Shown here in pieces: positions 58,098 through 64,000 of a stretch of 64,000 bases of DNA; position 1 is the stretch's first letter; the number at the start of each line of letters is the position of its first letter. The position numbers were made by a program, and so were the translations under genes. Location: contig NZ_PKRT01000001.1 in NCBI RefSeq assembly GCF_002855555.1, positions 434,001 to 498,000 on the forward strand, read 5' to 3'. The DNA comes from Novosphingobium sp. TH158. Its GTDB lineage: Bacteria > Pseudomonadota > Alphaproteobacteria > Sphingomonadales > Sphingomonadaceae. Under the pieces are notes generated by a model. It ran no database searches. It worked only from the letters and a program-made list of their open reading frames with translations, and was not told the DNA's origin.

Positions 58098-59222
58098 TCA
58101 GTCGGTCAGGTCGTTCCACACTTCCTTGATCCGGTCGAAAAAGCCCTTCGACTGCGGACATTCATCGCCCGTCTCGGTCTCCTGCAATTCACGCAGCAGT
58201 TCCTTCTGGCGGGCGGTGAGTTTCGTCGGCGTTTCGACCATGATCTCGATGACAAGGTCGCCCCGGCCGCGTCCCTGCAGCACGGGCATACCCGCGCCGC
58301 GCTGGCGCAGCTGCTTGCCCGACTGGATGCCGGCGGGAATGGAGATGGTGTGGCGCGCGCCATCAAGGCCCGGAATTTCGATCTCGCCGCCCAGCGCCGC
58401 CTTGGTGAAGGTGATGGGTGCGCGGGTCAGCAGCGTTGTACCGTCGCGCTCGAACACCGGATGGCGGCTGACATGGACGAAGATATAGAGATCGCCCGGA
58501 GGCGCGCCGAATGGCCCGGCCTCGCCCTTGCCGGCAAGGCGGATGCGGGTGCCGGAATCGACCCCCGGCGGGATATTGACGTCGAGCGTCTGGCGCTGGT
58601 CGACCCGCCCTTCCCCGCCGCAGGACCGGCAGGGGCTTTCGATCACTTCGCCGCGGCCGTGGCAGGTCGGGCAGGTCCGCTCGACCATGAAGAAGCCCTG
58701 CTGCGCGCGCACCTTGCCGTGGCCGCCGCACAGGTTGCAGCGCCGCGTGCCGGTGCCGGGCGTCGCGCCCGATCCTTCGCAGGGTTCGCAGGTTGCAGAG
58801 ATTTCCACCTCGATCTGGGCGGACTTGCCGTGGAAGGCATCGTCCAGCGTGATTTCCAGATCATAGCGCAGGTCGGCGCCGCGGCGGGCCTGCTGGCGTC
58901 CGCCGCCGAAACCGCCAAAGATCGATTCGAAGATGTCGCCCAGATCGTTGAACGGATTGCCGCCACCAAATCCGCCGCCGCCCATTCCGCCGTTCTCGAA
59001 GGCGGCATGGCCGTACTGGTCATAGGCGGCGCGCTTCTGCGGGTCGGAAAGACAGGCATAGGCGGAACTGATCGCCTTGAACTTTGCCTCGCTCTCGGCG
59101 CAGCCGGGGTTCTTGTCCGGGTGGTACTTCATCGCAAGCTTGCGGTACGATGACTTGATCGTCGCATCGTCCGCGCCGCGGGAAACCTCGAGCAGTTCGT
59201 AATAGTCGACTTCGGCTGACAT
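58098..59222 (-). CDS. dnaJ: chaperone DnaJ (Hsp40)
   Basis: 374 residues. The J domain (1-70) has HPD in KYHPDKN. A Gly/Phe region follows, then four CxxCxGxG zinc motifs (CEPCEGSG, CNLCGGHG, CPTCHGRG, CRSCGGEG), and the two C-terminal substrate-binding barrels. It stimulates DnaK ATPase and delivers unfolded proteins. It lies 68 bases after dnaK, on the same strand. Confidence 0.97.
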   Translation of the reverse strand: MSAEVDYYELLEVSRGADDATIKSSYRKLAMKYHPDKNPGCAESEAKFKAISSAYACLSDPQKRAAYDQYGHAAFENGGMGGGGFGGGNPFNDLGDIFESIFGGFGGGRQQARRGADLRYDLEITLDDAFHGKSAQIEVEISATCEPCEGSGATPGTGTRRCNLCGGHGKVRAQQGFFMVERTCPTCHGRGEVIESPCRSCGGEGRVDQRQTLDVNIPPGVDSGTRIRLAGKGEAGPFGAPPGDLYIFVHVSRHPVFERDGTTLLTRAPITFTKAALGGEIEIPGLDGARHTISIPAGIQSGKQLRQRGAGMPVLQGRGRGDLVIEIMVETPTKLTARQKELLRELQETETGDECPQSKGFFDRIKEVWNDLTD

Positions 59223-59242
59223 TGCCCCGCCCCTAACGTGAC

Positions 59243-59272
59243 CCGCCGCCCACGTGGATACGCGAGCGGCGG
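59243..59272. repeat. hairpin in the dnaK-dnaJ gap
   Basis: CCGCCGC (59243-59249) pairs with GCGGCGG (59266-59272) around a 16-base loop. With no T tract it is not an obvious terminator; it may reduce dnaJ expression relative to dnaK. Confidence 0.3.
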
Positions 59273-59290
59273 ATACGGTTCATTGCCAGA

Positions 59291-61201
59291 TCAGTTCTTG
59301 TTGTCGTCGACTTCCGAGAATTCGGCATCGACGACATCCTCACCGCCCGCAGGTGCTTCCGCACCCGGAGAGGCGGCTGCTGCCTGTTCCTTCTCGTAGA
59401 TCGACTGGCCCATCTTCATGGCGGCTTCGGTGAGCGCCTGGGTCTTGGCGGTCATCTCGTCGGCATCGCCGCTTTCGATCGCGGTCTTGGTCGCGGCAAT
59501 GGCGGCCTCAACCTCGGCCTTGAGCGAGGCGTCGATCTTGTCGCCATGCTCTTCAAGCTGGCGCTCGGTCGCATGGACCAGGCTGTCGGCGTTGTTCTTC
59601 GCCTCGGCCTCGGCACGGCGCTTCTTGTCCTCTTCGGCGAACTTCTCGGCATCCTTGACCATCTGGTCGATGTCCGAGTCCGAAAGACCGCCCGAAGCCT
59701 GGATCTTGATCTGCTGTTCCTTGCCGGTGCCCTTGTCCTTCGCCGTCACGTGCACGATGCCGTTGGCGTCGATATCGAAAGTCACCTCGATCTGCGGCAC
59801 GCCGCGCCGCGCCGGCGGGATGCCGACGAGGTCGAACTGGCCAAGCAGCTTGTTGTCCGCCGCCATTTCGCGTTCGCCCTGGAACACTCGGATGGTCACG
59901 GCCTGCTGGTTGTCCTCGGCAGTCGAATAGACCTGGCTCTTCTTGGTCGGGATCGTCGTGTTGCGATCGATCATGCGGGTGAACACGCCGCCCAGCGTTT
60001 CGATGCCGAGCGAAAGCGGGGTCACGTCGAGCAGGAGCACGTCCTTGACATCGCCCTGCAGGACGCCGGCCTGGATCGCCGCGCCCATGGCGACGACTTC
60101 GTCCGGGTTCACACCGGTGTGCGGTTCCTTGCCGAAGAAGTCCTTCACGACTTCGCGGACGCGCGGCATGCGGGTCATGCCGCCGACGAGCACGACATCG
60201 TCGATCTGCGCGGCAGTGACGCCGGCATCGGCCAGGGCCTTCTTGCACGGCTCCAGCGTGCGCTGGATCAGGTCGGCAACCAGCTTCTCAAGGTCCGCGC
60301 GGGTGATCGTTTCGACCAGGTGCAGCGGCGTGGTGGCGCCGCCTTCCATGCGAGCGGTGATGAACGGCAGGTTGATTTCCGTGGTCTGGGCCGAAGACAG
60401 CTCGATCTTGGCCTTTTCCGAAGCTTCCTTCAGGCGCTGCAGGGCCAGCTTGTCGGTCTTCAGGTCCATGCCTTCCTTGGCCTTGAACTTGTCGGCCAGG
60501 TATTCGACCAGCTTGGAGTCGAAGTCCTCGCCGCCCAGGAAGGTATCGCCGTTGGTGCTCTTCACTTCGAACACGCCGTCGCCGATCTCGAGGATCGAGA
60601 TGTCGAAGGTGCCGCCGCCAAGGTCATAGACGGCGATGGTCTTGCCGTCGTTCTTGTCAAGGCCATAGGCGAGCGCGGCCGCGGTCGGCTCGTTGATGAT
60701 GCGCAGCACTTCAAGACCGGCGATCTGGCCGGCATCCTTGGTTGCCTGGCGCTGCGCGTCGTTGAAGTAGGCGGGCACGGTGATGACGGCCTGCGTCACG
60801 GTCTCGCCAAGGTAGGCCTCGGCGGTTTCCTTCATCTTCTGCAGCGTGAAGGCAGAGATCTGACTGGGCGAATAGTCTTCGCCACCGGCCTTAACCCATG
60901 CGTCGCCGTTCTTGCCCTTGACGATCGAATAGGGGACGAGCTCCATGTCCTTCTTGGTCATGGGATCGTCGAAGCGGCGGCCGATCAGGCGCTTCACCGC
61001 GAAAATCGTGTTGTCCGGATTGGTGACGGCCTGGCGCTTCGCGGGCTGGCCGATCAGGCGTTCACCATCCTTGGTGAAAGCGACAATCGACGGCGTGGTG
61101 CGCGCGCCTTCCGAATTTTCGATGACCTTGGGTTTGCCCCCGTCCATGACCGCGACACAGCTGTTGGTGGTGCCGAGGTCGATGCCGATAACCTTTGCCA
61201 T
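59291..61201 (-). CDS. dnaK: chaperone DnaK (Hsp70)
   Basis: 636 residues. The ATPase domain has [14 protein letters not shown] (5-18), [14 protein letters not shown] and [14 protein letters not shown]. The substrate-binding domain begins after [14 protein letters not shown], and the acidic tail ends EVDDNKN. Length and motifs are fully normal. It is the main ATP-dependent chaperone, working with DnaJ (downstream) and GrpE (encoded 2 kb away). A sigma-32 promoter precedes it. Confidence 0.98.
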   Translation of the reverse strand: MAKVIGIDLGTTNSCVAVMDGGKPKVIENSEGARTTPSIVAFTKDGERLIGQPAKRQAVTNPDNTIFAVKRLIGRRFDDPMTKKDMELVPYSIVKGKNGDAWVKAGGEDYSPSQISAFTLQKMKETAEAYLGETVTQAVITVPAYFNDAQRQATKDAGQIAGLEVLRIINEPTAAALAYGLDKNDGKTIAVYDLGGGTFDISILEIGDGVFEVKSTNGDTFLGGEDFDSKLVEYLADKFKAKEGMDLKTDKLALQRLKEASEKAKIELSSAQTTEINLPFITARMEGGATTPLHLVETITRADLEKLVADLIQRTLEPCKKALADAGVTAAQIDDVVLVGGMTRMPRVREVVKDFFGKEPHTGVNPDEVVAMGAAIQAGVLQGDVKDVLLLDVTPLSLGIETLGGVFTRMIDRNTTIPTKKSQVYSTAEDNQQAVTIRVFQGEREMAADNKLLGQFDLVGIPPARRGVPQIEVTFDIDANGIVHVTAKDKGTGKEQQIKIQASGGLSDSDIDQMVKDAEKFAEEDKKRRAEAEAKNNADSLVHATERQLEEHGDKIDASLKAEVEAAIAATKTAIESGDADEMTAKTQALTEAAMKMGQSIYEKEQAAAASPGAEAPAGGEDVVDAEFSEVDDNKN

Positions 61202-61291
61202 TATTCCCTATTCCTCACGTCTTGCAGTTGGACACCGCGTGTGGCTTCCTCCCGAAATCGGCAAGGTGGCCGGCGGCTCAGTTCGAGGGCG

Positions 61292-61319
61292 ATATAGGTG
61301 CGCTTTCTCTTGGCACAAG
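61292..61319 (-). promoter_or_regulatory. heat-shock (sigma-32) promoter of dnaK
   Basis: On the minus strand CTTG (61319-61316), 17 bases, CCTATAT (61298-61292). This is the alphaproteobacterial RpoH consensus CTTG-N17/18-CYTATNT. It predicts a leader of about 85 bases before the dnaK ATG at 61201. Confidence 0.75.
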
Positions 61320-61376
61320 GGCAGCGCCACCCTAAGTGGACGCGCGATAAACAACTGTCCTGAAAGGTTGCATCGA

Positions 61377-61856
61377 ATGCGCGTTTCCCTCCTCGCTCCC
61401 ATGGCTGCCTTCACCCTTGCGCTGGCCGGCTGCTCGGGCGGTGACAATGGTCCGGAAGTGCCGAAAAGCACGGCCAAGGGCGTGACGATCCAGGAAGCGC
61501 GGCTTGTCCTGCCGCTGGTCAGCGGCAACCCCGGCGCGGTCTATTTCAACCTCGTGAACGAGGGCGAGGCTCCGCAGAAGTTGATGTCGGTCGACGTGAC
61601 GGGCGTGGAGATGACGATGGTTCACGAAACGATCGATACCGGCGGCGTAGCCAAGATGCAGACCGCGCAGAACGTCGTAGTCCCGGCGCAGGGTTCGCTG
61701 GCATTCGAGCCCGGCGGCAAGCACGTGATGGTCATGGGCCTTTCGCCGGACCTGAAGCCCAACACGCGCACGGTGCTGACGATCAATTTCGACACCGGCG
61801 ACAAGGCCTCGGTCGAACTGCCGGTGATCTCGCAGGCTGCGGCGGCCGGCAAGTAA
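61377..61856 (+). CDS. PCu(A)C-type periplasmic copper chaperone, lipoprotein
   Basis: 159 residues from ATG 61377. The lipobox LALAGC makes Cys19 the lipid anchor. The copper-site pattern is present: Met and His in MTMVHETIDTGGVAKMQT, then HVMVMGL (H-x10-M ... H-x-M arrangement). Such proteins pass Cu(I) to the CuA site of cytochrome c oxidase. It diverges from dnaK across a 175-base region; the following gene starts at the next base after its stop. Confidence 0.88.
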   Translation: MRVSLLAPMAAFTLALAGCSGGDNGPEVPKSTAKGVTIQEARLVLPLVSGNPGAVYFNLVNEGEAPQKLMSVDVTGVEMTMVHETIDTGGVAKMQTAQNVVVPAQGSLAFEPGGKHVMVMGLSPDLKPNTRTVLTINFDTGDKASVELPVISQAAAAGK

Positions 61857-62354
61857 GTGGAACAGGCCTGCCCCGCCGGGGGCGAACGATGCCTGACCGC
61901 GGGCGAACGCGAACTGGTAGCCGGGGTCTTCGGCACTGCCATAGACCCCGATCCCGTCCGCATCCGGCGGCGCAAGTGGTTTCCCTTCCAGCCCGCCAAC
62001 ATCGTCATGGCGCCGTGCGGGCACATGCATTTCCACCCGCACGGGCCGCATTACCGCGATGATTTCGCGCTCGCCCCGCTGACCTCGCAGGGCTTGTTCA
62101 TTCATGAGATGGTGCACGTCTGGCAGGCGCAGGCGAAGGGCCGGTTCTGGCTCGTCCTGCATCGCCACCCGTTCTGCCGCTATGACTACGAGCTGGAGCC
62201 GGGCAAGCCGCTGGCCGCCTATGGGATAGAGCAGCAGGCAGAAATCGTGCGCCACGCCTTCCTGTTGCGCAGCGGCGCGCCCTTGCCGGGAAAGCCGCCG
62301 CGCGCCGCCTATGACGCGATCGTTGCCTTTCCCGGCGCTGGCGCTGGCGCTTAG
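61857..62354 (+). CDS. small HExxH protein, putative zinc metallopeptidase-like
   Basis: 165 residues from GTG 61857, directly abutting the copper chaperone stop. FIHEMVHVWQAQ contains HExxH (His83, Glu84, His87), and EQQAE (125-129) is placed to give the third zinc ligand, as in minimal gluzincin-like domains. A His-rich patch, CGHMHFHPHGPHY (54-66), could bind another metal. There is no signal peptide, so it is cytoplasmic unless exported otherwise. Relatives in sphingomonads carry uninformative names. Its function is unknown; linkage to a copper chaperone hints at metal handling. The end overlaps the SDR gene by 4 bases. Confidence 0.65.
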   Translation: MEQACPAGGERCLTAGERELVAGVFGTAIDPDPVRIRRRKWFPFQPANIVMAPCGHMHFHPHGPHYRDDFALAPLTSQGLFIHEMVHVWQAQAKGRFWLVLHRHPFCRYDYELEPGKPLAAYGIEQQAEIVRHAFLLRSGAPLPGKPPRAAYDAIVAFPGAGAGA

Positions 62355-63151
62355 CTGCGGACGCGACCGCCGGTGAAGCCGGGCTGCGCCGGTTCGCCAA
62401 AGGCGCTGTAAAGCGTGTCGATCCGGGCCTTCAGGTTTTCCAGATGATCCGGGTGGGTGACGATGTGGAGGCGGTTTTCCTCTGTTGCGCGCACCACGGC
62501 GCGGCCCAGCCAGATGGCGTCCATCATCTTGCCTTCCAGCTCGCACTTGATCTCTTCGGGCAGGCTTTCCCACTGGCCCATCGACATGCGGCTGCGGGTA
62601 AGACCGGGGTACAGGATCGAAACGCCGACGCCGAAGGGCTCAAGCTCCTGCCGGATCGCTTCCGAAAGGGCTGCAACGGCAAATTTGCTGGCCGAATAGA
62701 CCGCGAAGGTGCCGTGCGGCAGCTGGCCGTTGACCGAACTGGTGTTGACGATGTGGCCGCTCTTGCGGGCCTTCATCTCGGGCATGAACAGGTGGCAGCC
62801 CAGGAACACCCCGCGCACGTTGATCGCCATGCAGCGGTCGAACTGGTCAAGCGTGATCTCTTCCATCGGCTTGAACGGCAGCGAAATGCCGGCGTTGTTG
62901 CACAGCACGTCAACCGGGCCGAGCTGCGCCTCGACGGCTTCCTTCACCCCTGCCCAGCTTTCGGGCGAGGATACGTCATGCGCTAGGGCAATCGTGCCGT
63001 GGCCAATGCGCGCGGCCTCTGCCTGCGCCCATTCGCCGTTGATATCGGTAATGGCGATGCGCGCGCCCTTTTCGGCAAAGGCCTCGGCAATGCCCGCGCC
63101 GATGCCGCCGCCGCCGCCAGTGACCAGAACAACCTTGCCCGAAACGTCCAT
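62351..63151 (-). CDS. short-chain dehydrogenase/reductase
   Basis: 266 residues, classical SDR. The cofactor loop VLVTGGGGGIGAGIAEAFA (TGxxxGIG), NNAG, catalytic Ser in NTSSVNG and YSASK (Tyr-x3-Lys) are all in place. Asp at the end of strand 2 (ITDIN) favours NAD over NADP. The substrate is unknown. It lies 85 bases downstream of grpE, behind a terminator-like hairpin, so it may have its own promoter. Confidence 0.88.
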   Translation of the reverse strand: MDVSGKVVLVTGGGGGIGAGIAEAFAEKGARIAITDINGEWAQAEAARIGHGTIALAHDVSSPESWAGVKEAVEAQLGPVDVLCNNAGISLPFKPMEEITLDQFDRCMAINVRGVFLGCHLFMPEMKARKSGHIVNTSSVNGQLPHGTFAVYSASKFAVAALSEAIRQELEPFGVGVSILYPGLTRSRMSMGQWESLPEEIKCELEGKMMDAIWLGRAVVRATEENRLHIVTHPDHLENLKARIDTLYSAFGEPAQPGFTGGRVRS

Positions 63152-63211
63152 AACTCGCTCTCCTGCCGAAAATATCGACAGGACTGTTGCAATTTTTCGG
63201 ACGCTTGGAAA

Positions 63212-63230
63212 GGGGGCGGTTTTCGCCCCC
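63212..63230 (-). terminator. terminator-like hairpin after grpE
   Basis: Stem CGCCCCC/GGGGGCG (63224-63230 with 63212-63218), 7 bp, 5-base loop, followed on the minus strand by TTTCC. It starts 7 bases after the grpE stop. The T tract is short, so termination may be partial. Confidence 0.5.
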
Positions 63231-63236
63231 CCGATA

Positions 63237-63809
63237 TCAATCCGGCTTCTTTGCCACGGCCACCATAGCCGGACGCAGCAGGCGGTCCTTGATCATGTAG
63301 CCGGCCTGCAATTCCTGCAGCACCGTGCCCGGCTCGGCATCGACCGAAGGCACTTCGAGCATGGCCTGGTGCTGGTTGGGATCGAGCGGCAGGCCCATGG
63401 CGGCGATGCGGCTGATGCCGTGCAGGCCGAACACCTTGTCCAGCTCGCGCGCGGTCGCCTCGATGCCGGCGACAAGGCTCTTCAGCTTGTCATCCTCGCG
63501 CAGTTCGGCAGGGATCGATTCGAGCGCGCGGGCCAGGTTGTCGGACACCGAAAGGATATCCCGGGCAAAGCCGGTTGCGGCATAGGCGCGCGCATCGGCC
63601 ACGTCCTTTTCCAGACGGCGGCGCACGTTCTGCGTTTCGGCCTTGGCATAGAGAATCTCCTGCCGGGCCGTTTCAAGATCGTTGCGCAGGTGGGTCAGCG
63701 CGTCGTCGAGCGAATCGCTCGCCTTGTCGAGGTCGATGAGATCCTCGGGGACGCCCTTCAATTCCGCTTCGACCGCGGGATCGACCTGCGGCTTCTTGTC
63801 TTCACTCAT
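63237..63809 (-). CDS. grpE: nucleotide exchange factor GrpE
   Basis: 190 residues from ATG 63809 (MSEDKKPQ); a TTG 9 bases upstream is less likely. A long N-terminal coiled-coil helix (about 25-85) is followed by YAATGFARDILSVSDNLARALE and the C-terminal beta domain with GMISRIAAMGLPLDPNQHQAM-like and MIKDRLLRPAMVAVAK signatures. It exchanges ADP for ATP on DnaK. It follows hrcA by 19 bases, the usual hrcA-grpE pair. Confidence 0.95.
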   Translation of the reverse strand: MSEDKKPQVDPAVEAELKGVPEDLIDLDKASDSLDDALTHLRNDLETARQEILYAKAETQNVRRRLEKDVADARAYAATGFARDILSVSDNLARALESIPAELREDDKLKSLVAGIEATARELDKVFGLHGISRIAAMGLPLDPNQHQAMLEVPSVDAEPGTVLQELQAGYMIKDRLLRPAMVAVAKKPD

Positions 63810-63828
63810 GGTCTGCAAAATGCCCTGT

Positions 63829-64000
63829 CTAACCGATCAGTTTGCCCAGAGACTGGGCGGTGAAATCCACCATGGGGACTAGCCTCGCATAATTCAACCG
63901 CGTCGGGCCGATTACACCCACCACGCCGACAACCCGGCCATCGCGGTTGCGATAGGGTGAGGCGATGACCGAGGAGCCCGAAAGCGCGAAAAGCCGGTTC
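63829..64000 (-). CDS. hrcA: heat-inducible transcription repressor HrcA, C-terminal part
   Basis: 57 codons of the 3' end, continuing past the window edge. The translation [20 protein letters not shown] and [20 protein letters not shown] is the conserved HrcA C-terminus. HrcA represses groESL and related genes through CIRCE operators. It is upstream of grpE in the same transcription unit. Confidence 0.92.
   Translation of the reverse strand, partial: NRLFALSGSSVIASPYRNRDGRVVGVVGVIGPTRLNYARLVPMVDFTAQSLGKLIG

Overview
The window is a gene-dense, GC-rich stretch of chromosome from an alphaproteobacterium, most likely of the order Sphingomonadales (Novosphingobium or a close relative). The evidence is the dusB-ntrB-ntrC-ntrY-ntrX-hfq-hflX gene order, a fused IspDF, a short archaeal-type ProS, TrmFO, PhaR, a double-domain Hfq, an alphaproteobacterial-type LexA box in front of radA, and an alphaproteobacterial sigma-32 promoter in front of dnaK. 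No insertion sequence, prophage, CRISPR array or rRNA operon was seen. One tRNA gene, tRNA-Ser(UGA), is present.

Layout. 1-9.5 kb: a Tad-type pilus protein cut by the window edge, a squalene/phytoene synthase-like protein, an EF-hand protein, an outer-membrane beta-barrel protein, trmFO, a YhhN-family membrane protein, a DUF952 protein, gyrA and a secreted repeat protein of unknown role. 9.6-14 kb: beta-carbonic anhydrase, lipoyl synthase, a COQ10/RatA-type START protein, a CinA/PncC amidohydrolase, a secreted hypothetical protein and ispDF. 14-23 kb: nitrogen and redox regulation plus RNA regulation (dusB, ntrBC, ntrYX, double hfq, hflX). 23-32 kb: a tightly packed minus-strand run mltB-rlpA-dacC-tmk-holB-metG-tatD-MBL hydrolase-59-aa membrane protein-mazG. 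32-39 kb: tRNA-Ser, a flagellin with a sigma-28 promoter, then a sensory locus made of a LysM-FecR protein, a CHASE2 histidine kinase, a lipoprotein, an OmpR-type regulator and a PilZ protein. 39-43 kb: pyruvate dehydrogenase E2 and E3 genes with two thioesterase paralogues between them. 43-54 kb: universal stress protein, rnr, M28 peptidase, proS, phaR, alr, an MFS transporter, an IscU-like protein, cvpA and radA. 54-58 kb: two frameshifted membrane-protein genes around an intact patatin-like lipase. 58-64 kb: dnaJ, dnaK, a copper chaperone, a small HExxH protein, an SDR dehydrogenase, grpE and the end of hrcA.

The most interesting points are: the fused double Hfq and the apparent CTG start of hflX overlapping its stop codon; the LysM-FecR/CHASE2-kinase locus, the best candidate for an undescribed signalling system; the thioesterase pair in the pyruvate dehydrogenase operon, one of which has lost the presumed catalytic Asp; a degenerate RlpA; an unannotated-size 59-residue membrane protein; and the LexA box at radA. 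Functional statements are from recognition of family motifs in the translated sequence; no database search was possible.
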